Assembly: GCA_035624455.1 (NCBI GenBank)
Contig: DASPRM010000077.1
Location: 1-37,385, forward strand
Origin: Terriglobales bacterium
GTDB lineage: Bacteria; Acidobacteriota; Terriglobia; Terriglobales; Acidobacteriaceae
DNA length: 37,385 nucleotides
Reading direction: 5' to 3'
The notes below the pieces were generated by a model, which saw nothing but the letters and a program-made list of their open reading frames with translations, did not search any database and was not told the DNA's origin. The first letter of the stretch is position 1. Each line of letters begins with the position of its first letter. The position numbers were made by a program, and so were the translations under genes. Positions 18,516 to 28,000 of this stretch are shown one piece after another.

Positions 18516-18818
18516 TTGCTGGTAATCGTTTGGGAATTTCGGGTACACGCTTCTCGCGCTTCTGAATTCGAGCAGCACTACGGGCCCGAAGGCACCTGGG
18601 CCCGTGTCTTTCGCAAAGCCGAAGGATATCGAGGTACCGAGCTGGTGCGGGACACGTCCGATGGCACCAGATATTTGACGCTCGATCGCTGGGAGAGTCT
18701 CGCAGACTATGAGCGCTTCAAGCGGGAGTTCGCTGCCGAGTACGAGAAGATCGACGCTGGATTTGAAAGCTTGACTGCGAACGAACAACTGCTGGGCAGG
18801 TTCGAGACCATAGGATGA
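18516..18818 (+). CDS. Antibiotic-biosynthesis-monooxygenase-like (ABM fold) protein
   Basis: The 100-residue frame, started here at TTG 18516 behind AAGGGA, reads LLVIVWEFRV ... EFEQHYGPEGTWARVFRKAEGYRGTELVRD ... TRYLTLDRWESLADYERFKREFAAEYEKID, the ferredoxin-like ABM/EthD pattern of beta strands with an SxxDYExF helix. Such proteins are small dimers that act as monooxygenases or bind small molecules; the substrate is unknown. The start is uncertain, since there is no ATG in frame and a longer frame opens as far back as 18177 over the tig gene. It overlaps the DNA glycosylase gene by 4 bp (ATGA) and is probably in one mRNA with it. Confidence 0.65.
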   Translation: MLVIVWEFRVHASRASEFEQHYGPEGTWARVFRKAEGYRGTELVRDTSDGTRYLTLDRWESLADYERFKREFAAEYEKIDAGFESLTANEQLLGRFETIG

Positions 18819-19534
18819 GGGCTCAGGCGAAAGCCAATTCGACGCGCGCGGCTCTCGAGATCTTGAATCGGGAGATCGTAGTCTGCCGGCGCTGCCCGCG
18901 CCTGGTTGAGTATCGCGAAAAGGTAGCGCGAGAGAAGCGCCGGGCCTATCAGGACCAGGAATATTGGGGCAAGCCGGTGCCTGGTTTCGGCGACCCAGAC
19001 GCTCGGGTCCTGATTCTGGGCTTGGCGCCGGGAGCGCATGGCTCCAACCGCACGGGGCGTCCATTCACCGGTGATGCTTCGGGCAACTTCATGTACCCCG
19101 TCCTGTATGAGACCGGCTTTGCTTCGCAGCCAAACGCCAGGGATCGCAATGATGGCTTGCGGCTGATCGATGCCTACATTACCGCGGCGGTTCGCTGCGC
19201 ACCCCCGGATAACAAGCCGGCACCACAGGAGATCGCAAACTGCTCGGGTTACCTGGATCGCGATCTCGAGATACTAACCAACGTGCGGCTTGTGGTCGTG
19301 CTGGGCCGGGTTGCTCTTGATGCGTACCTTAATGCCCTAAGACGCCAAGGTGTTTTGCAGAGCAAGCGAGGCTATCTGTTTGCGCACGGAGCGAAGTACA
19401 AAATGCCTGACGGGAAGACCCTGCTCGTCTCCTACCATCCTTCGAATCAAAATACCCAGACAGGGAAGCTGACGCGGGAGATGTTCACCGAAATTTTCCG
19501 GCAGGCGCGGAAGCTGGTGGAGGGTAGTTCCTAA
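18815..19534 (+). CDS. Uracil-DNA glycosylase, family 5 type (UDGb), Fe-S
   Basis: The 239-residue protein removes uracil and some deaminated bases from DNA. Its signature GLAPGAHGSNRTGRPFTGD (69-87) is that of the family 5 enzymes, which lack the usual Asp/Asn catalytic residue at motif 1. Four cysteines, C24, C27, C128 and C143, are placed as ligands of a [4Fe-4S] cluster. Motif 2 is HPSNQNTQTGKLT (H208). The ATG overlaps the stop of the ABM gene, so the two are coupled. Why an ABM-fold protein precedes a repair glycosylase is not clear. The gene converges with the tautomerase gene. Confidence 0.92.
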   Translation: MRAQAKANSTRAALEILNREIVVCRRCPRLVEYREKVAREKRRAYQDQEYWGKPVPGFGDPDARVLILGLAPGAHGSNRTGRPFTGDASGNFMYPVLYETGFASQPNARDRNDGLRLIDAYITAAVRCAPPDNKPAPQEIANCSGYLDRDLEILTNVRLVVVLGRVALDAYLNALRRQGVLQSKRGYLFAHGAKYKMPDGKTLLVSYHPSNQNTQTGKLTREMFTEIFRQARKLVEGSS

Positions 19535-19675
19535 GGACGGTCAGCTGCGAGTGGTCAGTCGTGAGATTCTGGTCGCCATGAGGGACAGGTGAAGAAGGAA
19601 TTGGTTTCGAGACCGCCTCTCAATCCCCACCCTGGTCGGCTGACGGCTAAACCTGTCTCATCAGTGCACACGACT

Positions 19676-19715
19676 CCTGCTGCCGCATGCCCAGGAACGC
19701 GATTGCGGCAGCAGG
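19676..19715. terminator. Twelve-bp perfect inverted repeat between convergent genes
   Basis: CCTGCTGCCGCA (19676-19687) and TGCGGCAGCAGG (19704-19715) pair perfectly around a 16-nt loop. A smaller hairpin AGTTGC/GCAACT with loop TCGG follows at 19737-19752. The position between the glycosylase (+) and tautomerase (-) suggests a two-way transcription barrier, but there is no T-run. Nothing in 19535-19774 looks coding. Confidence 0.55.
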
Positions 19716-19774
19716 TTACTGACCACGTGAGGCAGTTAGTTGCTCGGGCAACTCTTACGGCAGTGTGATCCTGC

Positions 19775-19999
19775 TCAAGCAACCTTTCCCCCCGCTAGCG
19801 CGTGGACATCGGCGGTCGTCAATGATTTTCCGCCGACCGACCAGTCGCCGCTGCGGACTTCCTCGAGGATGACCAGTGTGTACGGCCGCAGATTTTCGCC
19901 CTCCACCGAGACCAACGCGTCGGTGAGCTTCGTGATAATCTCCTTCTTCTTGGCTGTGGTGAAGACCCCTTCAATCATTTTCACTTGGATTAGTGGCAT
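19775..19999 (-). CDS. 4-oxalocrotonate tautomerase family protein
   Basis: The 74-residue product begins MPLIQVKMIEGVFT, and loss of Met would expose the catalytic Pro1. AGGAGA seven bases before ATG 19999 decides this start against an upstream in-frame ATG at 20038. The family pattern includes KKKEIITKLTDALV and the C-terminal GDWSVGGKSL. The Arg11 and Arg39 of classical 4-oxalocrotonate tautomerase are not at the usual spacing, so the substrate may differ. The gene is divergent from the AraC regulator gene with 173 bp between their starts. Confidence 0.85.
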   Translation of the reverse strand: MPLIQVKMIEGVFTTAKKKEIITKLTDALVSVEGENLRPYTLVILEEVRSGDWSVGGKSLTTADVHALAGGKVA

Positions 20000-20172
20000 G
20001 ATTTTTCTCCTCTGTGCAACGATTTGGCTTGCTCTCAAGCCGACTCGACTATGCGGCAGCTGGAGGCATCACGCTTGATCGTGAATCTCGCGTTCTTGCC
20101 CGGAAGTCCATAAGCCGAAGATTGTTTGCCTTGTCGTCCGGCCGGCTTTGCCGGGCGTCGTTTTGCCACCCT

Positions 20173-21144
20173 ATGGATGCTCTCTCGGAAGTCTTGAAGG
20201 CCGTGAAACTCGAGACCGCGTTCTTCTACAACGCGGAATTCTCAGCGCCATGGAGTTTCCGCTCGCCGGACTCGTGCAAGCTGGCCCCTTACATCCGACA
20301 CACGGCCGGACATGTCATCGTTTACCACCTCTTGCTCAAAGGCAGGGCCTATGCGGAAGCGGCCGACATGCGCCTGCTGCTTCGCGAGGGCGACATCGTC
20401 ATCTTCCCCCACGGCGACGCGCACATCCTGGAGAGTGGTCCGGCTGCGCACACCATCGATGGCGAACGCGAACTGCAACGTATTTTTTCCAGCGGCTTGA
20501 GACTCTCGCGTTCGGGTGGCGGTGGCGAGGTCAGTCGCTTTGTCTGTGGCTTCATGGTCTGCGAGCCTCGCCTGAGCCAGGTATTCCTCACCGGCCTGCC
20601 CGTTGTCTTCAAGGTGAACATCCGCGATGACGAGACCGGCCAATGGCTCGAGCAATCGATTCAGTATTCCATCGCCCAAGCCGGCGCCAGCCATGCCGGT
20701 GCCGACGCAGTCCTGGCCAAGTTGTGCGAGACCTTGTTTGTGGAGACGTTGCGGCGCTACATCGCCGAACTGCCCGGCGCTCAGACTGGCTGGCTTGCGG
20801 CAGCGCGCGATCCCGAACTTGGAAAGGCTCTTGCCCTGATGCACAGTCGTACCGCTGACCAGTGGACAATCGCGACCCTCGCGAAACAGGCGGGCCTTTC
20901 TCGTTCCGTGCTGGCGGAACGGTTCCGTGAATACCTTGGCGAACCCCCCGTCGCCTACCTCACTCGGTGGCGCTTGCAGATGGGGGCGCAAATGCTTGCT
21001 GCCACGAACTACAGCGTCGCCGAGATCGCATCCCAAGTTGGGTATGAGTCTGAACCCGCTTTCAATCGCGCCTTCAAGCGCAAATTCGGGCATCCTCCTG
21101 CACGATATCGTGCGCTGGCAAGAGCGACCGCCGGCCGCGGCTAA
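20173..21144 (+). CDS. AraC-family transcriptional regulator with N-terminal cupin
   Basis: ATG 20173 gives a 323-residue protein. The N-terminal half (about 15-180) is a cupin-type sensor region of the AraC_N/cupin_6 kind (RHTAGHVIVYHLLLKGRAY, REGDIVIFPHGDAH). The C-terminal domain has two helix-turn-helices: WTIATLAKQAGLSRSVLAERF (about 232-252) and YSVAEIASQVGYESEPAFNRAF (about 280-301), ending FGHPPARYR. Earlier in-frame starts reach 20014 but lack family sequence. It probably regulates its own divergent promoter region, which also serves the tautomerase, and the methyltransferase gene that begins 3 bp after its stop; the effector is unknown. Confidence 0.9.
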   Translation: MDALSEVLKAVKLETAFFYNAEFSAPWSFRSPDSCKLAPYIRHTAGHVIVYHLLLKGRAYAEAADMRLLLREGDIVIFPHGDAHILESGPAAHTIDGERELQRIFSSGLRLSRSGGGGEVSRFVCGFMVCEPRLSQVFLTGLPVVFKVNIRDDETGQWLEQSIQYSIAQAGASHAGADAVLAKLCETLFVETLRRYIAELPGAQTGWLAAARDPELGKALALMHSRTADQWTIATLAKQAGLSRSVLAERFREYLGEPPVAYLTRWRLQMGAQMLAATNYSVAEIASQVGYESEPAFNRAFKRKFGHPPARYRALARATAGRG

Positions 21145-21146
21145 GT

Positions 21147-21938
21147 ATGAGTGGAGTGACAGAACCGACCACAGTTCTGCAAAACCAGAACGGAGCACAG
21201 ATGGCGTTCACGAATTGTTACGACGACACGACTCGTGCGGAAGCGTATGCCAGCCTGGAATTCGCTAACACGTACTACCTCGCTTTTCGCGATCTCCCGG
21301 CAATTTTCTCCGAACATGTTTCCGGCAAACGGGCGCTGGATTTCGGCTGCGGAACCGGGCGCTCTACACGTTTCCTGCGGCGACTAGGCTTCCAGGTGAT
21401 AGGCGTGGACATTGCGCCCAAAATGATCGCTAAAGCGCGGGAACTCGACAAAGTTGGAGATTACCGCGTCGTAGAGAATGACGACCTTAGCGCCCTGCAA
21501 GCCGCAGCGTTCGATTTAGTACTCTCCGCCTTTACCTTCGACAACATTCCCGGTTGGCAGACCAAGGTGCGCTTGTTCGGTAATTTAGGCGCGCTATTAG
21601 ACACGCGAGGAAAGGTCGTGAACATTGTGTCCACGCCGGAAATCTACGTCCATGAATGGGCTTCATTTTCGACGAAAGACTATCCTGAAAATCTAAAGGC
21701 GGAAACCGGAGATGTGGTGCGCATTATCACCACTGAGTTTGCAGACCGGCGTCCCGCGGAAGATGTCTTATGGACTCATGAGGCTTACGACAAGGTGTAC
21801 TCGCAGGCAGGCCTGGAAATCGTTGCCCATTACAAGCCGCTGGCAACCGGTAAGGAGCCATATCACTGGGTCAACGAAACCGTGATCGCCCCCTGGGCAA
21901 TCTATGTTCTGGGAATCAGCCCTCCAAGCGCCGAGTGA
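21147..21938 (+). CDS. SAM-dependent methyltransferase (class I)
   Basis: The 263-residue protein has a class I Rossmann fold: motif I ALDFGCGTGR (63-72), then VIGVDIAPKMIAKAREL and the motif II/III region AAFDLVLSAFTFDNIP. A C-terminal segment PYHWVNETVIAPWAIYVL is probably part of the substrate cap. The methyl acceptor is not predictable; a small-molecule substrate is a guess. Translation may start at ATG 21147, just 2 bp past the AraC stop, or at ATG 21201, which has GGAG five bases upstream and yields MAFTNCYDD. It likely shares a transcript with the AraC gene. Confidence 0.88.
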   Translation: MSGVTEPTTVLQNQNGAQMAFTNCYDDTTRAEAYASLEFANTYYLAFRDLPAIFSEHVSGKRALDFGCGTGRSTRFLRRLGFQVIGVDIAPKMIAKARELDKVGDYRVVENDDLSALQAAAFDLVLSAFTFDNIPGWQTKVRLFGNLGALLDTRGKVVNIVSTPEIYVHEWASFSTKDYPENLKAETGDVVRIITTEFADRRPAEDVLWTHEAYDKVYSQAGLEIVAHYKPLATGKEPYHWVNETVIAPWAIYVLGISPPSAE

Positions 21939-22213
21939 TGGAATTTGCATCCCCAGCGTAGGCCGAACCTAGGGTGTGCGCATCAAGAGAGATAACCTCG
22001 TCCCCGTGAGAAATCGGCCTATTATTCTAGGAGCATCTATTCGCCGTAAGCATGGGAGTGAATCGGTAGTGCTCTTACTGTGGCTGCCAGTTCGGTTATC
22101 TCGTCTGAACCATCAATTTCCAGCAGTGACGCAGCCGGGAAGCTTGCAGCGAAATTTGCAAAGCTACCCGTGCCACGGCTGAGGGCGTTCTGAATAAAGG
22201 CTGAAGGATAAAA

Positions 22214-23134
22214 ATGAAGATGATTGCAAAAATTGCGCTGAAAGTCGGTGGGATCGCACTGCTCGCATTGATGGCTTGGAACGCGTGGCTTGGTGTCAAA
22301 CATCTGAAAGACACGCAAAACACGGTGGCAGTTACAAAGGAAGGCTTCGCGATCCAGGCCGGCATCGCCGCTGTCCTTCAAGATCTTACTGATATGGAAA
22401 CGGGCCAGCGAGGATTTCTGCTGACCGGCGATCCATCGTACCTGCAGCCGTACAACGACGCGAAAGGCAGGGTCGGAACCGATTTTTCTGACCTGCGAAA
22501 GATGTTAGCCAACAAAGAAGACCACGCAAGCTCCCTGCTTTCACAGATCGAGTCGCTGACTAATGCGAAACAAGCGGAGATGCAACGTACGATTGATTTG
22601 CGAGAACGCGGTTACCGCCACCGCGCCTTCATGTTGGTGAGCTCAAACGAGGGAATGGGGTACATGGACAGCGCTCGCAAACTTCTGGTTTCGCTGGCAG
22701 CTCAAGAAACGAGCAGAGTTGTAAATTTCGACCAAGAGCGGACTGAGAAGCTGAAAAAGGCTTCGCGACAAACGATCGTAGTTAATTCCTGCCTGCTGCT
22801 GCTGACCGCGTGTTTGTTTGCACTTGCCCGCCGTCACGCCCGCGGGCTTGAGCGTGAAGCTGTTCAGAACAGGGAAGAACTCGCGGCGCGTGACCTGCGG
22901 CTCACAAGACTTACATCCGTCCTTTCCCATCAGGCGCGCTCTAAGACCTCCACCATCGAGGAGAACGCTCGCATGCTGCTGCAGACCTATGGAGGTTTTC
23001 TGCCGCGGCAGGGCCACCAGTGGGCTGAAGAGATCAAGGAAGCGTCCGCACAGATGGAGCGACTCCGGCAAGATCTGGTGGCCACTTCGGATGGCAAGAA
23101 TGGCGATCAGGCAATTTTGGAATGCGTCGCCTGA
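22214..23134 (+). CDS. CHASE3-domain membrane protein with HisKA-like helices but no ATPase domain
   Basis: The 306-residue protein has two membrane spans (about 8-27 and 188-207) that enclose a periplasmic CHASE3 sensor domain with the hallmark DMETGQRGFLLTGD (60-73) and YLQPY. The cytoplasmic part ends with a helical hairpin TRLTSVLSHQARSKTSTIEENARMLL (231-256) that resembles a histidine-kinase dimerisation domain, including H239 in LSHQ. No HATPase N, G1 or G2 box follows; the frame stops about 50 residues later and no fragment lies in 23135-23278. ATG 22214 has an AAGGAT SD. The partner kinase, if any, is not nearby. It is followed by an intrinsic terminator. Confidence 0.85.
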   Translation: MKMIAKIALKVGGIALLALMAWNAWLGVKHLKDTQNTVAVTKEGFAIQAGIAAVLQDLTDMETGQRGFLLTGDPSYLQPYNDAKGRVGTDFSDLRKMLANKEDHASSLLSQIESLTNAKQAEMQRTIDLRERGYRHRAFMLVSSNEGMGYMDSARKLLVSLAAQETSRVVNFDQERTEKLKKASRQTIVVNSCLLLLTACLFALARRHARGLEREAVQNREELAARDLRLTRLTSVLSHQARSKTSTIEENARMLLQTYGGFLPRQGHQWAEEIKEASAQMERLRQDLVATSDGKNGDQAILECVA

Positions 23135-23172
23135 CTAGTTCGATCGAAGTCTCGCGAACCCGCAGCCAATCG

Positions 23173-23200
23173 GGCCGCTTTCTCAGGAAAGCGGCCTTTC
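23173..23200 (+). terminator. Intrinsic terminator after the CHASE3 gene
   Basis: GGCCGCTTTC (23173-23182) pairs perfectly with GAAAGCGGCC (23187-23196) around TCAG, and TTTCCCTTTC follows. This is a classic stable hairpin with a weak U-tract, 39 bp after the stop codon. Confidence 0.8.
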
Positions 23201-23278
23201 CCTTTCGGTTAACTCGGGGCGTTTGACCTTCGGCTGCAACTGCGGAATAATTTTGAAGCATCATACTTAACTCCGCGC

Positions 23279-23632
23279 ATGGGGCATAGCTTCAAAAATC
23301 GGGTTTCGGCGCGTCCCTTTCGGACGCTGCTGCTTTTCTTTCTGGTGGTCAGTGTTCTGAGCCTTGCGGCTCACGCCAAGCTTGGCCAGTATGAAAGAGC
23401 GTCCAGCCGGCAATCGATCTACGTCAAGAACATCAAGATCTCTACGGACCGGCAGAAACCTGTTTCCACTGAATCGATTTCTCCCTTGCTGAGCAGACCT
23501 GGATTGGCCGACTTAGCAGTCTTGCTGCCCGGGCCGGAGCCGCAAGCAGCTTCTCTGGATGAAGCGACGCCTTCGCCGTTTTCGGGCGCGTTGGCGCCCA
23601 ATCTGTGGCGCCGTCCTCCCCCCAGCTACTGA
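23279..23632 (+). CDS. Small exported protein, unknown
   Basis: The 117-residue product has a clear signal peptide (FRTLLLFFLVVSVLSLAAHA, cleaved near residue 33) and a short Pro/Ser-rich mature part of about 84 residues with no recognised domain. ATG 23279 has no clear SD. It stands between an intrinsic terminator and the efflux operon, in the same direction as the latter. It has no recognisable partner, and its reality rests on the convincing export signal alone. Confidence 0.5.
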   Translation: MGHSFKNRVSARPFRTLLLFFLVVSVLSLAAHAKLGQYERASSRQSIYVKNIKISTDRQKPVSTESISPLLSRPGLADLAVLLPGPEPQAASLDEATPSPFSGALAPNLWRRPPPSY

Positions 23633-23734
23633 TCCGGTATCGCCGGCCGGTTCCGATTCCTTCTGGCAGAGCTTTTAGCTGAGCGCAATAATTCGAACTT
23701 ATTGGTCACTCTGCCTGGATAAAAGGATTGGTTT

Positions 23735-25054
23735 ATGGATCTTCTCAAAGGGGCAAGTGTATCTGCCCTCTTACTGGATTCCCTTCGTGAGCAGAGGAAA
23801 AAGAGAATGAAGCGGAGATTTCTGTTTGCTGTCGCCGTGCTCGTTGTCGTCGCCGGACTGGTTGCTTTTGCGCGATTTTCGGGCGGCCCCAAATCGAACC
23901 CAACTGACAATTTGGCGGCTGCTCCACGCGCGGCGGTAGCGATCGTCAAGCGCGGACCCGTATCCAATACGCTTTCCGTAGCTGGTGAATTCATCCCCTA
24001 CCAGGACGTGGAAGTTCACGCCAAAGTAGCGGGCTATATCAAGCGCATCAACGTGGATATCGGCGACCGCGTCAAAGAAGGTCAGGTACTGGCAGTTCTG
24101 GAAGTCCCGGAGCTGGAAGCACAACTCGAAGGTGCGGACGCCGCCGTCCGTCACAGCCAACAAGAGATCCTTCGCGCCCAGAACGACGTAGCGCGTGTGG
24201 AAGCGGATCATGCCGCCCTCCATGCGGCCGCGAGGCGCCTCGAACAGGCTGCCAAAACCCGGCCCGGCTTGGTGGCGGAACAGGAACTCGAGGATGCACA
24301 GGCCAAAGATCGGGCTGCCGAAGCCCAGTTGGAAGCATCCAAGGCAGCACTGTCCGCTGCCCGGCAACAGCTTGACGTTTCCAAAGCCAACCGTACGCAC
24401 ATCTCCGCGCTCTCCGATTACTCGCGTCTCACCGCTCCCTTCAGTGGTGTCGTGACCTGGCGCTTCGCCGATACCGGGGCGCTGGTGCAAGCAGGCACCT
24501 CCAGCGAAAACTCCCAGCCGGTAGTGAAGCTCGCCGAGGTTGATGTGTTGCGGCTAAGGATTCCCGTCCCCGAATCGCTGGCGGGTCTGGTTCGCGAAGG
24601 CGCAAGTGCCGACGTGACGGTGCAAGCCACGGGCGAACATTTCACCGGCAAGGTCACGCGCTTTACGGATGCGCTCGACCGCTCCACTCGCACCATGCAA
24701 GTGGAGATCGATGTACCCAATCGCGATTACCGGCTTTCCCCGGGAATGTATGCAAATGTCGTCTTGCAGGTTCAGAACCATCCCGATGCCCTCAAGATCC
24801 CTGTACAGTCGCTCAACCGCGAGGACGGCAAGTCTGTAGTCCTGCTGGTGGATTCGCAAAATCGCATAGTCAGGCGCGAGATCAAGACGGGAATCGAGGA
24901 TCCTTCGTCGGTGGAAGTGCTTTCCGGGTTGACGGAAGGGGATCGCGTAATCGTGGGCAATCTCGGCTCGTTTCAGCCAGGGCAAGTGGTCGTGCCCAAG
25001 GTCAGTGGTTTTGTAGGCGCACAGACAGCGGACGCGGCGGGAGGCGAACAGTAA
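23735..25054 (+). CDS. RND efflux periplasmic adaptor (HlyD/AcrA type)
   Basis: The 439-residue protein links the inner-membrane pump to the outer-membrane channel. After the membrane anchor (FLFAVAVLVVVAGLVAF) come a lipoyl half-motif VEVHAKVAGYIKRINV (about 92-107), a long coiled-coil hairpin rich in Ala/Gln/Glu (about 130-225), a beta-barrel domain (GVVTWRFADTGALVQAG) and a membrane-proximal domain. ATG 23735 has AAAGGA seven bases upstream and is preferred. ATG 23807, starting MKRRFLF, also has an SD and would remove 24 residues. The stop overlaps the pump start (TAATG), so they are coupled. Confidence 0.95.
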   Translation: MDLLKGASVSALLLDSLREQRKKRMKRRFLFAVAVLVVVAGLVAFARFSGGPKSNPTDNLAAAPRAAVAIVKRGPVSNTLSVAGEFIPYQDVEVHAKVAGYIKRINVDIGDRVKEGQVLAVLEVPELEAQLEGADAAVRHSQQEILRAQNDVARVEADHAALHAAARRLEQAAKTRPGLVAEQELEDAQAKDRAAEAQLEASKAALSAARQQLDVSKANRTHISALSDYSRLTAPFSGVVTWRFADTGALVQAGTSSENSQPVVKLAEVDVLRLRIPVPESLAGLVREGASADVTVQATGEHFTGKVTRFTDALDRSTRTMQVEIDVPNRDYRLSPGMYANVVLQVQNHPDALKIPVQSLNREDGKSVVLLVDSQNRIVRREIKTGIEDPSSVEVLSGLTEGDRVIVGNLGSFQPGQVVVPKVSGFVGAQTADAAGGEQ

Positions 25055-28000
25055 TGTCAGGATTTGCCATTCGCTACCCCTACTTCATCATCATGATCTG
25101 CCTGATCATCGCTGTGGTGGGTGTGTCCACGGTGGCGCGCATGCCGGTGGATTTGTTTCCCGATATCAATATCCCAGTCGTGGTCGTGGCAACTTTCTAT
25201 TCCGGAATGCCGCCGGAGCAGATTGAAGCCAACATTACCAACCCTTTTGAACGATTCTTTACCCTGGGAAGCGGAATTGACCACATGGTATCGCGTTCGC
25301 TCACCGGTGTGAGCCTGATCAAGGTTTACTTCCAGCCGGGGACCGATCCCAACGCTGCGGTCAACACGATTTCAAACTTGGCAATGGCGCAGTTGCGTCG
25401 TCTGCCGCCTGGAACCCTTCCTCCTGTTGTGCTTAAGTTCGACGCCTCCAGCCTTCCAGTGTGCCTGATCACCTTGAAGGGTCAGGGGCTGAACGAAATT
25501 GATCTTCACGACCTGGGCCAGTTCACGGTTCGCAACCAGATTGCTAATGTGCCGGGCTCATCCGTGCCCCAGCCCTTCGGAGGAAAATATCGCCAGATCC
25601 AGGTTTACGTCGATCCGGTGAAGTTGGAAGCTCACCAGCTCAGCCTCATGGACGTGGTGCGCACCGTTAACGACTCAAACCTCATCCTGCCTGCGGGCGA
25701 TGTGCGCATTGGCCCCAAAGACTTCAACATCTATACCAACAGCCAGCTTCCTACCACGGAGGAAATCGATCGCCTTCCTCTGAAGACCAAGGGCAACGGC
25801 CAGGTACTCGTAACTGACGTGGGCTATGCCAAGGATGCGGATGCCATCCAGACCAATATTGTTCGGGTGGACGGACAGCGCTCCGTGTATCTCCCCATCT
25901 TGAAGCAGGGCGGCAACAGCAACACCATTTCGATTGTGAATGGAATCAAGAAAGCGCTCGGCGACCTGGTGGACGTCCCCAAGACTCTGGTCACCAAAGT
26001 GGTTTTTGACCAGTCGGTTTTCGTGAAGACCGCAATCGAGAACCTGCTGCATGAGGGTGGAATCGGTCTAGTGCTGACGGCAGTGATGATTCTGATCTTC
26101 CTGGGCAGCACCCGTGCCACGCTCGCGGTCTTGTTGTCGATTCCGCTGTCCGCCCTGGCTGCCTTTCTGGCTATCAATGCTGGAGGCGGGTCTATCAACA
26201 CCATGGTGCTGGGCGGTCTGGCGCTGGCTTTTTCCCGCTTGATCGATAACTCGGTGGTGGTTCTCGAGAATATCTTCCGCTATCTCGAGATGGGCGAGCG
26301 GCCGGAGATCGCAGCTGAAAAGGGCGGGCGCGAAGTGGCTCTGCCGGTGCTCGCAGCCACTATCACTACCGCGATTGTTTTCTTCCCCGTTGTTTTCCTC
26401 TACGGCGTCAGCCGATTCCTGTTCACGGCATTGGCACTGGCAGTCGTGCTTTCCCTGTTTGCTTCCTACATGGTTGCCATGACCGTGGTGCCGCTGTTCT
26501 GCGCCCGTTTCATACGGCTCCACGAGGCGGACAAAGGACAAGGCCACGACGTTCGCAAATCCTGGTTTGAACGACTTGTCCACGAATTCAACTCCCGCTA
26601 CAACCGCATGCTCATGCGCTACGACATCGCGGTGCGCAAGAGCCTGATCCGCCCCGTAGCAACCATCCTCGGTGTGGTCGGGATTTTTGTTTTCAGTCTC
26701 GGTCTCTACCCGCTCCTGGGCGTGTCATTTTTTCCGCGGACCGATCCTGGACAATTCGTCATCAATATCAAGGCTCCCAGCGGAACACGTATCGAGCTCA
26801 CCAATCAGTACATCAAGCGAGTGGAGCAGGATATCCGGCAAGTGGTGTCTCCGCAGGATTTGGGGATGATCGTTTCCAACATCGGTATTACGCCGGACTT
26901 TTCTGCCATTTACACGAGTAATTCCGCGCAGCACACCGCCTTCGTGCAAGTGAGCCTGAAGGAAGGCCACAAGATCGGCAGCTACGAATACATGAATCGC
27001 GTGCGCCGCAAGCTGGCTGACGATGTTCCCGAGCTGGCCACCTATTTCCAGTCCGGAGGGCTTGTGGACGCGGTGGTGAATCTTGGTCTACCTGCGCCCA
27101 TCGACATCCAGGTAAGCGGCAACGATCTGAACGAAGCGTACAAAACCGCGTCGGAAATCGCTCAGAAGCTCCGCGGCGTGAAAGGGGTCAGTGACGTGCT
27201 GATTCCCCAGGACCTGGACTATCCCGGTATTCAACTCAACATCAACCGAGAAATGGCGGGACGCCTGGGACTCACCTCAAAAGAAGTTGTGAACAACGTC
27301 ATCACCGCACTGACCTCCAATGCCATGATCGCGCCCAGCTACTGGGTCGATCCCAAGAGCGGTAACAACTACTTCCTGACGGTGCAATATCCCGAAACCC
27401 AAGTGAAATCGCTTATCGACCTCAAGCAGATCCCACTGCGTGCCGGCACTAATGTGAATCCCACGGATCTGGAAGCGGTCAGCGACGTGAAGGTCATCAA
27501 TACTCCGACCGAAGTAGACCACTATCAGCTCCGCAGAGTTATCGATGTCTATGTGGCGCCCGCCTCGGAAGACCTCGGCGGTCTCGCAAACCGGGTAGAG
27601 AAGGTGGTAGCCGGGGTAAAGCCACCCGAGAATGTGCGGGTGACACTGCGAGGTTCGGTTGAGGGCATGCGGGCCTCATTCCGCAGCTTCGCGATCGGCT
27701 TATTGTTGTCCATCATTCTGGTCTATCTGGTGTTGATGGCGCAGTTCGCCTCGTTCGTCGATCCCTTCATCATTTTGCTGGCAATTCCGCCGGGCATTAC
27801 CGGCGTGATTGTTTTCCTCTTTATTACCCGCACGACAATGAATGTGATGTCGCTGATGGGAGTCGTGATGATGACCGGCATCGTGGTGTCGAACAGCATT
27901 CTGATCGTCGAGTTTACCCGCGAACAGCGCAAACACGGTATGCCGATTCGCGAAGCCGTCGCAACTGCCTGCCGTATCCGCCTTCGCCCGGTCTTGATGA

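Noticed and set aside
19555-19782. Minus-strand 75-residue ORF after the tautomerase
   Set aside because: Contains the inverted repeat, begins inside the tautomerase gene in another frame and has no family character.
20173-21938. AraC-methyltransferase-tautomerase group as a biosynthetic cluster
   Set aside because: Only three small genes, no core synthase, and no conserved partner set that I know; ordinary regulator neighbourhood is the simpler reading.
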